This document shows, in pieces, positions 1-10,376 of a stretch of 64,000 bases of DNA. A program made the translations under genes and the position numbers. The notes under the pieces are model-generated. The model had not been told where the DNA came from and did not search any database. It saw nothing but the letters and a program-made list of their open reading frames with translations. Numbering within the stretch: position 1 is the first letter of the stretch; each line of letters begins with the position of its first letter. Source of the stretch: Lineus longissimus (lineage: Eukaryota; Nemertea; Pilidiophora; Heteronemertea; Lineidae); assembly GCF_910592395.1 (NCBI RefSeq), contig NC_088322.1, positions 1,920,001-1,984,000 on the forward strand. The letters run 5' to 3'.

Positions 1-2
1 TA

Positions 3-902
3 GACATAAAATCCATTACTTTGAAATCGATAACTTTTTACAATTCATGGTGGTCAAGCGATAACCTGCCAGCGAGTGCCCAAGTATTCATGTTTCTTTA
101 CGAAGAGTTTAAACTTAATAAAAAACTGAATGCAACCATAATAGAACAGTGCCTTGAAGACATTAACCATACACCCGATGCGACGCCAGATGAATTTTGT
201 AAGAATTTTTTAGTTAACCCCTCTATTAGAACAATAATAAAAAACAGACAATCTACATTGCCATACTCTCGACATTTTAGTTTAAGTGAGTTTTGTGAGG
301 AATGGCAAACATACATAAAAGAAAATGGAATAAACTATGTGAAATTTTACTGTGATAACAATAATTACATAACCCTTGAACTTACAGAGGACAAATACTA
401 TTACTTTAATAACAGATTTTATGCTATTGTAAATGATACACCAGCTGGCAAAACATTATCCACACACATTGCCTTTGTGGTAAATGAATGGTTCGGCTTT
501 AAACAAACTGAATTCACCAAGAAAGGAAAATACTACTCCATAAGACCACTCAACTTTTACAGGAAATATCTATTCCTGCAAGCTAATTTGGTTGACAAAG
601 CTAAGACCCTCTACAACAATAAACCATCTAACATTTTCTGCATCATACCTGTAGAAGATGGTGACCAAATAAAAATGCAGCGATACGAACCGAATTGTAA
701 GAAAACGATAAATAAGTGTACTAATCACATAAAATTCGAAATCACTGATGAGAATGGTAAGCTAGTTAATTTCAGAGGAACAGAGGTTTCTTTAGAGTTA
801 AGAATCGAGCTATGCTCTCAGGACGAAGTCCGAATAGAGTTAAACTCTTGTGGTGAAGACAAGCACCTCGGACTCGAGCTTTGCTCTCAAGACGAAGTCT
901 GA
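3..902 (+). CDS. Penton-like minor capsid protein (5' end outside window)
   Basis: The reading frame is open from the window start; the homologue at 60786-61754 shows about 20 N-terminal residues are missing. The C-terminal ~100 residues align with the central Polinton gene at 40666-41355 (a polar segment followed by a terminal pattern like VSLELRIE / VSIDLRLE), which supports a penton-base-like single jelly-roll role at capsid vertices. That role is inferred from family position, not from a solved match. Two 27-bp hairpin elements sit at its 3' end, and the second (875-901) supplies the TGA stop. It is convergent with the next gene, 13 bp away. Confidence 0.6.
   Translation, partial: DIKSITLKSITFYNSWWSSDNLPASAQVFMFLYEEFKLNKKLNATIIEQCLEDINHTPDATPDEFCKNFLVNPSIRTIIKNRQSTLPYSRHFSLSEFCEEWQTYIKENGINYVKFYCDNNNYITLELTEDKYYYFNNRFYAIVNDTPAGKTLSTHIAFVVNEWFGFKQTEFTKKGKYYSIRPLNFYRKYLFLQANLVDKAKTLYNNKPSNIFCIIPVEDGDQIKMQRYEPNCKKTINKCTNHIKFEITDENGKLVNFRGTEVSLELRIELCSQDEVRIELNSCGEDKHLGLELCSQDEV
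806..832 (+). repeat. 27-bp double-hairpin element L1
   Basis: Two tandem hairpins (stems GAGC/GCTC and GGAC/GTCC, 3-nt loops). Flanked by AAT on both sides. Read in coding as ELCSQDEV. Matches the R copy at 60856-60882. Confidence 0.9.
875..901 (+). repeat. 27-bp double-hairpin element L2, gives penton stop codon
   Basis: Same element. The second stem is AGAC/GTCT, a paired change from GGAC/GTCC. Flanks are ACT and ACC. The C-to-T change in the stem turns the codon after Val into TGA, ending the penton gene. Confidence 0.88.
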
Positions 903-915
903 CCACCTGATGAGA

Positions 916-1389
916 TCATTCCATTAAAGGAATAGTACATTTCTTCTCTTTAACTACAGGTTTAACAAGAGGGCTAATTGATCCCTTCATGACTGCTTCA
1001 TTCGGACTTTGTCCTGAGAGCAGAGCTCGATTCAAGCCTGATCGCTGATCTTTACTTACTTTTTTAAAAAGTTTCTTAAACATGATAAATGCTGCTAAAA
1101 TAATTGCACCTAAACCTACATAGACATAGGTATTACTGGTAGATTCACGCAGTGATACATCAGTATTTTGAGATTGTGGTTCTTCTTCCTCTACTTCTTC
1201 TTCCTCCTTTTCCACAACTCTGTTGTTTGGGGAGGAGTACTGTACTTTTAATGTCGTCTTATCCTTTTTTATCCTCTTAAATTCCTGAGATCTTCTACCC
1301 AGTTCTCTAGACCATGCTAATTGTTTCTCTGATCGAGGTTTCTTAGACACTGAAACTTTAGTAGTATCAGTTACAGTTTCAAGTTCCAT
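916..1389 (-). CDS. Small basic protein with one membrane segment
   Basis: A 157-residue protein. The N-terminal third is basic (EKQLAWSRELGRR, then many Lys), followed by an acidic stretch (EKEEEEVEEEE), then one transmembrane helix (about residues 88-108, YVYVGLGAIILAAFIMF) and a short tail. It resembles the 89-residue gene at 37548-37817 of the central Polinton, which has the same basic motif (VEWGKKLGQLNKGKK) and one helix, so it is a conserved Polinton gene. A virion or membrane-associated role is inferred; the function is unknown. One hairpin element (1003-1029) encodes RALLSGQSP. The R copy has one more element near its N-terminus. Confidence 0.6.
   Translation of the reverse strand: MELETVTDTTKVSVSKKPRSEKQLAWSRELGRRSQEFKRIKKDKTTLKVQYSSPNNRVVEKEEEEVEEEEPQSQNTDVSLRESTSNTYVYVGLGAIILAAFIMFKKLFKKVSKDQRSGLNRALLSGQSPNEAVMKGSISPLVKPVVKEKKCTIPLME
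1003..1029 (-). repeat. 27-bp double-hairpin element L3
   Basis: Reverse orientation, flanked by ATT on both sides. In the gene it is read as RALLSGQSP. Orthologous to 60644-60670. Confidence 0.9.
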
Positions 1390-1437
1390 TTATCTTGGCC
1401 GAATTAATTCGAACTATGATCTCATGACCAGGTTAAT

Positions 1438-2250
1438 TTAGTCTTCTTTATCATCACTATCTGTGATATCTAGACTTTCATCTATTGGTTTGTCACATTC
1501 AGAGACAGTCATATTTGGTGTATTCATTGATGATTCCTCATGACAATGGCCTAAAGTAATAAGTGTTGTTGAAGCAAGTGCAGTTAGTGCACCCATTTTG
1601 ATACTAACCCATCCAAGCCATTTGTCAAGTTCATTGGTAACGATGTAATAATTTCTGAGGTCATGGTAAAGATTATCCTCGTCATCTATTGGTAATAACC
1701 ACCTTGATAATTTAGTGTAAGCTTTAAGTACTGTCTTACCCAAAGAATCATTAAGTCTGGCAGCCATCTTTGTCTGGTAGATTCTGTGGTGTTTTAAGAG
1801 TTCCTTTTCTGTCATATTATCTAAGTCATTTAAAGTTAGTTGTTTATTAAGTAAATACTTGCTTTTCCCAGTTGCAACTAAAATTTCTAAGTCTTGTTTG
1901 GCTTTAAGGCCACTATCAGTCAAATAGTTCAAATTTTGTTGATTGCCACTTGAACCTTGTTGATTGCTAGTTGAACCTAGTTGGCAACTAGAATTGACTA
2001 TTCCTTGACTAGGAGTAACTAAATTTGAACTATTCAACTGCTTGTTTGAAACTTGTTGATTTGTAGTGCAGTTCTGTTGAAAGTTAGTACTGTTCTGTTG
2101 GTAACTACCAGTGTTCTGTCGGTTAGAAGCCCCGACTCGAGCTATGCTCTCAGGACAAAGTCCTACTGGGTTTTGATTGATAACACCAATATGTTTCATT
2201 TGTTGTTCAATTACAGATGATGTCTGACTATTCATTTGCTGACTGTTCAT
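1438..2250 (-). CDS. Gln/Asn-rich conserved Polinton protein (intact copy)
   Basis: A 270-residue protein. About residues 1-115 are low-complexity Gln/Asn/Ser (repeated SNQQ, NFQQ), then a helical domain. The helical part (from about LEILVATGKSKYLL to ALTALASTT) aligns with the 136-residue central Polinton gene at 36294-36704 in length and pattern, ending in a weakly hydrophobic helix. The function is unknown; conservation in two Polinton families argues for a structural or replication role. One hairpin element (2138-2164) lies in the Q-rich region and encodes GLCPESIAR. The R homologue is frameshifted by an 11-bp deletion, so this is the better copy. Confidence 0.6.
   Translation of the reverse strand: MNSQQMNSQTSSVIEQQMKHIGVINQNPVGLCPESIARVGASNRQNTGSYQQNSTNFQQNCTTNQQVSNKQLNSSNLVTPSQGIVNSSCQLGSTSNQQGSSGNQQNLNYLTDSGLKAKQDLEILVATGKSKYLLNKQLTLNDLDNMTEKELLKHHRIYQTKMAARLNDSLGKTVLKAYTKLSRWLLPIDDEDNLYHDLRNYYIVTNELDKWLGWVSIKMGALTALASTTLITLGHCHEESSMNTPNMTVSECDKPIDESLDITDSDDKED
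2138..2164 (+). repeat. 27-bp double-hairpin element L4
   Basis: ACT on both flanks. The second stem is extended by one pair (AGGAC/GTCCT). It is antisense to the gene and read as GLCPESIAR. Orthologous to 59491-59517. Confidence 0.9.
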
Positions 2251-2273
2251 TTAAAATAATAGAAACATGAGTG

Positions 2274-3413
2274 TTAAGTGCAAAATGCTGTTTTCACAAG
2301 TTTATTGCACTTAACACTAGCTGGTGCTAACTTAATACTACTGATGCAGTTAATGTCTCGACCTGCACTAGCACTCAATAAAACGTCAAACTGCTTGTCA
2401 ATTTCCTGGTCATATTCCTTCTCAACCTTGTAATTCTGGAAGAAAATACTTTGAGTGAAATCATACCATAATCTCTCCAAATCATTACCTCGCTCCTTGT
2501 TGGTTAAAAAAGGACTAAATATTACATAATCAATTTTCATCGTTTTAAAGGCTTGGTGTAAAAATACCTTGTAGTTAATTGTGACCTTCACACCACAGTA
2601 ATGCAGAAATCTAAGGAAAGCATAGTACACTAGTCTAAGGTCAGTGATATTCTCATCTGTTAATTGGGGTTTACCAATAGCCCTGTTGATAAATTCAATG
2701 GCAAGAAACCAGTCATATTCCCCACAGTGAAATTCAACAAGTATGGCCTCGCCATGTAACCCCTTTTCCCGTAACTTAGAGGGGAGAGTGTTAATACCCA
2801 TTTTTAAAGCTAAGTGGACTGTACTTTCATATCTCTGCTTACTAAGACATTTTCTGTGACTTGAAAAGTAGCATTGTAAATACCCTTCCACAAAGTCCTT
2901 TAAATATTTGAGAACCAATTCAGACAAACGTCTCCATCCAAGCCTTCTAAGAATAATGTCAAAATAACGAATCTTGTTGTCAATATTGATCTCAAGAGTC
3001 TTAAAATCATCATCATAACTGGTTGCATTACAAACAATGCAGAATTGATACTTCACAGTTTTAGCGGCGTTCCTGGCTAAATTTAAATTCTTTTGATACT
3101 CAAAAAGTGTCCAACGTTTGCAATTACGGCAGAATTGGGCATTAGTGTTGGTACTGACGTCATATTCTTTCATTTTTGGAAGGACTACTTTGTGTGTCTC
3201 AGTCAGACTTCGTCTTGAGAGCATAGCTCGAGTAGGCTTATCAAATTTCCCACTGTCATAATTCTTGCTAACATTTTCTTCACTAAAATTTCTAGTCGGA
3301 CGCAGTCCTGAGAGCATAGCTCGATCCATGACCCTAGGACGAATGTATCCTTTAAGATTCTCATTGTTCCACTCACTAGAATAATAATCTTTTAATGAGA
3401 TGTATTTATTCAT
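2274..3413 (-). CDS. Zinc-ribbon Polinton protein (intact copy)
   Basis: A 379-residue protein. A four-cysteine ribbon is visible at about residues 95-130 (CRNCKRW and, 30 residues on, CIVC), followed by a mostly helical region with no catalytic motif I recognise. Near the C-terminus it has KLAPASV, similar to LLAPASI near the C-terminus of the central Polinton zinc protein at 36735-37427, so the two are probably homologues. A late-transcription-factor role is possible by analogy with zinc-ribbon factors of large DNA viruses, but that is a guess. Two hairpin elements (3204-3230, 3297-3323) lie near the N-terminus. The R copy is frameshifted. Confidence 0.55.
   Translation of the reverse strand: MNKYISLKDYYSSEWNNENLKGYIRPRVMDRAMLSGLRPTRNFSEENVSKNYDSGKFDKPTRAMLSRRSLTETHKVVLPKMKEYDVSTNTNAQFCRNCKRWTLFEYQKNLNLARNAAKTVKYQFCIVCNATSYDDDFKTLEINIDNKIRYFDIILRRLGWRRLSELVLKYLKDFVEGYLQCYFSSHRKCLSKQRYESTVHLALKMGINTLPSKLREKGLHGEAILVEFHCGEYDWFLAIEFINRAIGKPQLTDENITDLRLVYYAFLRFLHYCGVKVTINYKVFLHQAFKTMKIDYVIFSPFLTNKERGNDLERLWYDFTQSIFFQNYKVEKEYDQEIDKQFDVLLSASAGRDINCISSIKLAPASVKCNKLVKTAFCT
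3204..3230 (-). repeat. 27-bp double-hairpin element L5
   Basis: AGT on both flanks. Compensated stem AGAC/GTCT on the element strand. Read as RAMLSRRSL. Orthologous to 58396-58422. Confidence 0.9.
3297..3323 (-). repeat. 27-bp double-hairpin element L6
   Basis: Both stems are intact; the loop of the second hairpin is TGC. Flanks AGT and ATC do not match. Read as RAMLSGLRP. Orthologous to 58303-58329. Confidence 0.88.
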
Positions 3414-3415
3414 AT

Positions 3416-3877
3416 TTACATAATAATTATTTTTTTAAACATTGTTTTTTGATAGAAGGTCACATAAGACCTTTTACGTGATTTTAAGGCTTTACGTGAT
3501 TTTAAGGCTTTAACACCCCCAATTAAACCATAGATTATGGAGCTCACAATAGCAATAACTGCTATGATCAGATGTTCAGCTAGAAAGCCAACAACTGCAC
3601 CAATTGTTTTCAGGAGAAATGATACGATAGACCCTATTATTCCCGGTAAAGCCGCAGCTGATTTCTTGGCCAGTTCTTTTAGCCATTCAGCAAACTTCTT
3701 GAGACCTTCTTTTACTTTATCTGGTATTGATGGTTTTGGTCCTGGCCAATGTTCTGGTGTAGGTCCTGGAGTTGGGTCTGGTCCTGGAGTTGGGTCTGGT
3801 CCTGGAGTTGGTTTTACAGATTTAGTGGCACCACTTAAAGCACTACTGATACTGAGACCTAGAGTTGTAAATGTCAT
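3416..3877 (-). CDS. Pro-rich hydrophobic virion-like protein
   Basis: A 153-residue ORF: a short hydrophobic start, a repeated Pro-Gly linker (PGPDPTPGPDPTPGP), an amphipathic helix (VKEGLKKFAEWLKELAKK), then a long hydrophobic stretch ending in a basic tail. It matches the C-terminal ~130 residues of the 605-residue central Polinton protein at 38859-40676. By layout it could be a membrane-active capsid-internal protein; that is inference. The upstream sequence in this frame is also hydrophobic, so the true start may be a frameshift from the upstream gene. The C-terminus is altered relative to R by an 18-bp duplication (KALKSRKALKSRK) and loss of the stop. Confidence 0.5.
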   Translation of the reverse strand: MTFTTLGLSISSALSGATKSVKPTPGPDPTPGPDPTPGPTPEHWPGPKPSIPDKVKEGLKKFAEWLKELAKKSAAALPGIIGSIVSFLLKTIGAVVGFLAEHLIIAVIAIVSSIIYGLIGGVKALKSRKALKSRKRSYVTFYQKTMFKKIIIM

Positions 3878-3917
3878 TACAACAGCTGTTATTATGGCGC
3901 TAATGGTTACACCATAC

Positions 3918-4994
3918 GTCTAAAAAAAGTAACTTTATTTTGTCCTTTAGAGGAATAGTTGAATCTGGTTTCTTTAGAACATCAACAATTAAACGTTTAA
4001 TTCTTCTAGTTTGTGACTCCCTGTCATTGTCTAACCTCCATACCTCTTACATTTCCTCATACAATTTATTATCTAGTTCATCTATTTGCTTTTTCAACTC
4101 CCCCGTATCTTTAGAACCTTCTTCTACATACTTTACATAGTCTCTTGTTAAATTATGAAGTTTTTTTTCTAATTCCTCTATTTGCATGTCCTTATCCCTC
4201 TTTACTGCAGCTAGATCATCACCAGCCTGTTTTAACCCTTTAAGTTCTCTCAAGGCAGATTCAGTAAAACCCAGTGTTTTAAGTTCATCATCATTAGAAT
4301 CTATCAGTTGATCTATTGGTTGGTTTGAACTGTTTACCTCATTAATTAGTGACTGTGTTTCAACAGCTTGAGTTGATACCTGTTGTGTTTGACTTACTGG
4401 TTCCGAGCCTTCCATAGGTGCCATTCTAGGTCCTTCCATAGGTGCTGGTTCATCAGGTGCAATTATACCTTTTAAATAATTAACAAAATTAGTACCAAAC
4501 TTATTCTTTAATGTTCTTTCAGCATAGAAGTCTCCATCACCCTTAGTTAAAGGAATTAACTTTATGTCTTCTCTATCCTTATTACGCCAGTCAAATCAAT
4601 TTTCGTTTCCTAGTTTACCTTTTATCAAATCAAATTCATACTGTGTTGTCGGCCAATAATAAAGTTTGTTACCATCGTGAAGAATGTGTGGTGCAAGATT
4701 ACTCAATTTGTTCTTGTCATATTTCCATTTTGCTCTTTCCAATGCTGTATCAAGTTTACCCTCTACTTCAGCGTAATTAAACTCCTTTTCCATCAATTCA
4801 GGGACAATACCTCTTGCTCTATCTGGAGTTGTAGTGAATGAAGTTTCAGTAGTAAGATTCGTATTACCTGTGTTGTATGTTGTGCCGTCATCTTGAAAAT
4901 TTCTATTGGTTTCACCTGTATTAGGATCATCCACATTATGAATGTAATTATGATCGTAATCATCCATTTCATAATCTTCACCTCCTTCAGCCAT
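3918..4994 (-). pseudogene. Acidic coiled-coil virion-like protein, broken copy
   Basis: Counterpart of the open 354-residue gene at 56659-57723. Two nonsense changes are visible on comparison: a TTA Leu codon became TGA near 4595 and a TCA Ser codon became TAA near 4048. The middle (about 4440-4595) stays in frame. The N-terminal half resembles the N-terminal half of the central 605-residue protein. The C-terminal half is a predicted coiled coil (AVKRDKDMQIEELEKKLHN). Confidence 0.75.
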
Positions 4995-5004
4995 AATAAC
5001 TTAT

Positions 5005-6392
5005 TTATCTAACCATAAAAACAATCAATGTACCAACAACTGAGTAAAGCATGAATTTAATTGTTTCATGAGTATCATCCTCCCTCTCAACTTTGGTGCC
5101 CCGTTTAGTAGTAGGAGTATTCTTTGATGTTTCAGTTGTTTTTGGTGAATCAACATTACTCTTTGGTGTATGACTGGTCTCGAGCTCTGCTCTCAGGACG
5201 AAGTCCGTCTTGACAGTATCAACACTACTCTTAACTCTTATTTTCTTAGAACTATTTCCTTCCATCAGTGGTGGTGGTAAGGTCTTTTTGTGGTTAATGT
5301 CATTCTTACCAGGTTTAGCATTTTTTGGTGCTATTAAAATGTTATTATTGTAGTTATCCAGCTTACCAATAACGAGTACCATATTTGACCCTATGACATA
5401 CAATCCTGGTGCTATTACATAATCTAGTCTTGTATGAGTGTCACTCACTGCTATTTGGTATCTTTGAATTGAAGTGGGATATCAGGATGTTGATTAATCG
5501 AGTCCTTTAATAGTTTGTTAAATTCCTTCTGAGCATCGAATTCTGTACCCGGTACTCCAATTATTGGTGTTCTGGTCAACGCCTGAGCACCCAGAATACA
5601 GTAAACATATGTTCTTATTGTGTCATTCAACCTCTCTATTCCAGGATTAGAGAAACCATTTGATTTAAATATCATGAATTGTTGATAGGTTTGACATTCA
5701 TTTTGTGTAATTACATCAAATACATTCTTGTGTTGTTTCACATGATACTTAATGAAGGTATCTGGATATTTGAAATTAGCCATTCCAGCATCCCAATCAG
5801 ATTTAAACATCGGTGGCATTATTTTTTCATGAACTTGCATGAGGAAGAAATTGATTTTAGAATCATTGATGTAATATCCGGGATCAGTTATGTTCGGGTT
5901 GTAATCCGATACACTCCAGGAAGTCCACCCCTCATTACTTTCAAACACTGAGAAATCATATTCGTCTTTTAAACCAAATTCACTCAATAACCCTCCTAGT
6001 TTCCTACGGTTAATGTTATTGTTTGTCTCATTGAAATCACTTTCACCTGGAATTGGTATCTCTAGATTCTTCATGATCTTCAATATTTGATAGTAAACAT
6101 GAAATCTGTAAATTGACCTTATCAATGGGTCACTGTGATTCAAGTGATCATCTATTGAAATACCACAACCGGTAGTAGCAAACCAAACAGCCATGTTAAA
6201 TTGGTTCTGGTAAAACGATAATGGATTCTTTTCCAGTCGCAGACAGTCTTTCTTATTTTTCAAGCTCAAAAACCCAGGTGTTATCTTAGTTTCTTGTAGT
6301 CTGAAGAAATTGTTACTGTTAACAGTTACTTCTAAATTAAAGAAGTCATAGGTGAATTTACTTTTATGTTGATTTGCTATTGGATAATACAT
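5005..6392 (-). pseudogene. Tail-anchored conserved Polinton protein, broken copy
   Basis: It reads in two pieces, 5451-6392 (313 residues) and 5005-5448 (147 residues). A 1-bp deletion near 5481 relative to arm R breaks the frame, and a second change makes a stop near 5455. Conserved blocks shared with the central gene at 31444-32694 are MAVWFATTGCGISIDDHLNH, SIYRFHVYYQILKIM and TIRTYVYCILGAQAL. The last ~20 residues form a tail-anchor helix (MLYSVVGTLIVFMV). The function is unknown; a virion surface or membrane role is plausible. One hairpin element lies at 5181-5207. Confidence 0.75.
5181..5207 (+). repeat. 27-bp double-hairpin element L7
   Basis: TCT on both flanks. The first loop is TCT instead of TAT. 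It is antisense to the gene and read as DFVLRAEL; with the common TAT loop this frame would contain TAG. Orthologous to 56446-56472. Confidence 0.92.
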
Positions 6393-6491
6393 TTAATTTA
6401 CTTGAATTTTTCCTTCAGTTTTGGATAATGAAGACAGTAAAAAGGCCATTTATTTTAAGGAATTAACCCATTGAGCTGTAGTATTCCCTAA

Positions 6492-6618
6492 GTAATATAT
6501 ATATGAGGTGGCTGGTTCTTAGGGGTTTTAAGCTATTTTGAAGCAAAAAGGCCTGTAAGGGATTTTGTCAAAATAGCTTCAAAATACCTACATTCCTATC
6601 ACCTCATATATATATTAC
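6492..6618. repeat. 127-bp palindromic element at the inner end of arm L
   Basis: The ends are perfect inverted repeats (starting GTAATATATATATGAGGTG and ending in its complement). The inside also folds (GCTATTTTGAAGC pairing with a near complement). It looks like a small MITE or a remnant terminal hairpin. The same unit stands at 55033-55160 in inverted order, and the L/R homology stops exactly beyond it. Confidence 0.8.
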
Positions 6619-6810
6619 TCACACAACGTCCTGAAGTTACCAAAGTCCTATTCAACACACTCAAGCCAAAGGTCTAATTTAACATGTAATAATATGACTG
6701 AAATACCAGTTACACATTCAGCCTAACCAGACAAATTATGAATAAATAAAACTAATAAGGCCAACAACTCAGGCCTAACACAAAGGCCTGTGATGCCATT
6801 CATCACATTC
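6619..6810 (-). repeat. Truncated 3' LTR
   Basis: On the minus strand a purine tract (about 6811-6830, AAAGGGGGAAGGAA) is followed by TGTGATGAATGGC..., the LTR start. About 100 bp (6619-6722) match 15748-15857 of the 5' LTR. The last ~700 bp of this LTR are missing and it abuts the palindrome. Confidence 0.75.
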
Positions 6811-6955
6811 CTTCCCCCTTTAAAAGAAAAACCTGTAATGAAAATACAGTTTTTCCAACCAAAAGCAAACAATAAAATGTCCATCAATCACAACATGACG
6901 TAACCCACACATTCAAACACAGACAAACTCCAACTTCCACACGAAAAATATCCAC

Positions 6956-7353
6956 TCACACACGAGATAAACAATCCGGTGCAACATTATCTGAACCTTT
7001 CTTGTGAACTATGGTCAAATCATACTCGTGTAGGGCTAAACTCCACCTAAGGAGCTTCTGGTTCGAATCCTTGACCCGGTCTAACCAAACTAAGGGGTTA
7101 CGATCCGTTTCCAGAATTGTCTCATGTCCGAGTAAGTAAGGTCGTAGCAACCTTACAGCCCACACTATTCCTAAGCATTCCTTCTCGATTGTCGCAAGAT
7201 GCGCCTCACGGTCCAGAAGCTTCCTGCTCAAGTAGGCGCTGGGATGTTCCAACTGATCGTCTCCGACTTGTGCCAACACCGCGCCCAACCCTCGATCGCT
7301 TGCATCAACCTGCAATAGAAATGGTTTAGAGTAGTTTTGGGGTGATAACACTG
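6956..7353 (-). pseudogene. Retrotransposon RNase H piece
   Basis: It reads FLLQVDASDRGLGAVLAQ, then KECLGIVWAVRLLRPYL and an end like KGSDNVAPDCLSRV, the classic Ty3-type RNase H domain following RT. It is separated from the RT part at 10488 by an insertion that splits the connection segment. Confidence 0.88.
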
Positions 7354-7751
7354 GACGCAAGGGCCCAACGCGCCGCGTAGCGGCAAAAAAGCGAAGCTGG
7401 CGAAACATTTATAACGGGTCACCGTCACTTATTATTGGACTTATAGCGCATTTACGGGGTTGCAACTATTTTGCTTTATAGTGTCACCAGGAAAGAAAAG
7501 CATGCGACCTAACGCCGATCTATTTGTATAAAGTGATAATTGGAAGGTATATAGTAGGAAATATCAATAAAATAATCATTCCATGTCGTCTTTTGAGGGC
7601 ATTTTTGATTGTAAAAAATATATGTGTACGTCACCGTAGTCTCTGCAATGATAATTTTATCAGAGCAGTCTCGCGCAAGTAGAAGTTCTTTACCTATTAG
7701 TTCTTCACTTATTAGTCTCAACGTCTGGCGCAAAGCCAGACGTTTTCCATT

Positions 7752-7890
7752 ACGATTTCACTACGATGTTTGACAAGAAGGAGCAGTGCGCGAGATATGC
7801 TAATGAGCAGACTTCCCTCGCTTGAGTTTCTGAAGAATGTTCCATATCGCGCTAAGCTCATCACTACTGATTATGACAGGCGTGCAACGG
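7752..7890 (+). repeat. Direct repeat, first copy
   Basis: About 139 bp nearly identical to 9716-9854 (both begin TTTCACTACGATGTTTGACA). Confidence 0.85.
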
Positions 7891-8695
7891 TAGGTATCTG
7901 CTCCCCAACTTCCACCCTAATACGGTACAATAAGTTACCATTTGATGGGAATGGGACAATGCCCTCACTGTGTATGGAGTCATAGGGATAAGAAGACATT
8001 ATTCATTAGTGTTGGTACAAGTGATTTTGCCCAAAAAGCATGCGCATTCAAAAAACAAAATATGCAAGGTTACGATATCACGTACATGACCATGACGACG
8101 TGCAGAAATTGCACTGGCCAGTGCATACCCTATGGCTATGTACTAGTAAACATGGTAAACATGAACAACATCATTATTCATCGGCAGTTCATTTTACTCC
8201 GAGCTTTTCCTGAAACATATAGCCATGATGATTAGGCCTACCATGTACCATGACCAATAACAGCACTAGATCATGTAGATGTCAACAAGTTCACATGAAC
8301 CGTATAATCCCGCATGGCGCATGTGGGGCATGCGTCTAAACCAAAGCCCCAAAATCACTTGTTTTGGTCTATTTCACTTGTGTTTCCCCCGTCTCCCAGT
8401 CCATAATACATTTACAGTTTACAATCCCCGATCATGGCCCAACAAAAGGTCATCGGTTGACTAAAGGAACACAACTGTTCAATGGATTTATAGTTGAATG
8501 CGATCAAACTACGTCTTTTCAATCGTGGATTGTAAATTTAACCCCATGGGCCTAGGGAAGGCCCTATAACAATACTTTCGACACAGTTATTATCTCCGCC
8601 GCCTCCACCATGTTACACACAGTGCTCACTGCTGATTCTAAAATGCGCCACCTAGTCAAAACAGGACATATGTTCTTCTAGGAATAGATCTCTTT

Positions 8696-9483
8696 CCAAT
8701 ATTTCTTCATTCCACTATCGTCATCACCTCATCATACTTTCATTGACATTACAGGCACACATCCACAGAGCACTCTTCAAATCATCTACACAGTGGTTAT
8801 CCAACTAGGATTATAAAGGTAATTTCTTAGCCCCGCACAGTGGGTTTCAGTCTTGATAAAGGGGCACTATTGCTAGCAGCTAGGTAGGCAAGATAAAGTT
8901 AGCCGAAGTAGCCGATAGGGGTCTCTCACCCCTCAAAGTCCGTCACAACTATTCAAGCTTGTACAAGGAATACATGCAGCGCTGACTCTAAAAAGACCCA
9001 ATGGGAATGTCGCACAGTCATCTGTCAAAAACAAGACCTATGTTGTAGTATGATCTCTTGCCAATATTTAATAATTGCACTATCGTCATCACCTCATCAT
9101 TCTTCATTGACATTACAGGCACACATTGACATAGACCACTGTTGCAATCAACGACACAGTCGCTATCCAAGTAGCATTATAGAGGTAATTATCATTATCA
9201 TTCATACCTCATTAGCATGTGAACCAATCGCGTCGCGTCCTTTGCGATCACGGCAAAGCCTCATGGTATAATGTCTTTCACCGTTGAATAATTTTTCATA
9301 TTCCATGCCTACAACTTCAATTTCTTCATATTCCATGGCTAGAAGTTCAATACTAATATAATATCCAAGATAAAGTTACAAGAAGTAGTCAATAGGGGTC
9401 TCTCACCTCTCACTGTATGTCCACACTATTCACGCTTGTATGAGGAATACATTCAATGCTGAATCTAACAACACCCAGTGCCC
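8696..9483 (+). repeat. Degenerate tandem repeat, two units
   Basis: Blocks at 8696-8830 and 8888-9004 recur at 9062-9190 and 9366-9483 in the same order (shared CACTATCGTCATCACCTCAT and ATAGGGGTCTCTCACC). This suggests an old duplication of a ~370-480-bp unit. Confidence 0.7.
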
Positions 9484-9715
9484 TTACTCTGTATATTAGT
9501 CACTGGAAGATGGCCCATTTCACTCCTTGCTTCTACTTCACCTATAGTCTCATTGCAAACGCCTCAGTTCTATGATATCACATTCACTTTCAGCTGTCAT
9601 GCAACGCAACAACTGTGCTATCTGCCATCGCACATCAACGAAGAAGTGCAGCCGCCCACATTCCACCTCACGTCTGTCCGACCAGCTGCAATCCTCGAGG
9701 ACGCCCCACTGTACC

Positions 9716-9854
9716 ACGATTTCACTACGATGTTTGACAAGAAGGAGCAGTGCGCGAGATAGGCTAATGAGCAGACTTCCCTCGCTTGAGTTTCGGAAGA
9801 ATGTTCCATATCGCGCTAAGCTGACCACTGCTGACCATGACAGGCGTGCATTGG
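9716..9854 (+). repeat. Direct repeat, second copy
   Basis: Second copy of 7752-7890, about 1.96 kb downstream, with a handful of substitutions. Confidence 0.85.
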
Positions 9855-10376
9855 ACTGGTACAGGTTGGAACTGAACATTGAATATGCTGGTGGTGACGC
9901 TTTCTGATGAGAAGTTGGTCGTGACTGATGCAGTATCCTTGGACTTGTCCACAGCATCGTTCAATCATTGCTCTCTGAGCTGCCTTGATTCTGTACTTAC
10001 CCAAATACTAAGACCAAATGCCTCTTGACTGTGCTTTAAGAGAGACTGGCGCCATGCCTAGAGATATGACTGACCCCTATTGGCAAATTTGTATGACTTT
10101 ATCTTGCCTACCTAGCTGCTGCCTATAGTCTCCCTTTAACTGCGGAACACTTCAAAGTCGATAAAATGCCATGTTCCACCTTTTAATGTGTTCAGACCGC
10201 CATTTTCAAAATAATCAAGTCAGGACACTGCCTTCTAGTCTCATAATAAATTTTGCTTTCCTCAATAATAACATTTCTTCTTCTTCAATGCTTTCATCAT
10301 TCCAAACTTCTCCTCCTCTGACTTTTACAGGGGTACAGTCATGGCAATCAAAACCCAAATACTGAGACCAAATGCC

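Larger units (their letters stand above)
1..6618 (-). mobile_element. Polinton arm L (inverted partial copy)
   Basis: This stretch carries seven genes in the same order as 55033-61754 but inverted. Most are on the minus strand and the penton-like gene is on plus. The arm is cut by the window start and ends inward at a 127-bp palindrome that is also present at the inner end of arm R. Nucleotide identity with arm R is high throughout, differing by scattered substitutions, small indels and two 30-bp insertions found only in R. The genes resemble those of the complete Polinton at 25949-43027 only at protein level, so this is a different family. Confidence 0.88.

Noticed and set aside
806-832. Hammerhead or other self-cleaving ribozyme for the 27-bp element
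   Set aside because: No CUGAUGA/GAAA core or third stem; only two short independent hairpins, and the copies are read through as protein.
9478-10004. Short ORFs in the ~3.1-kb insertion
   Set aside because: Overlapping on both strands, no motifs, within degenerate repeats.
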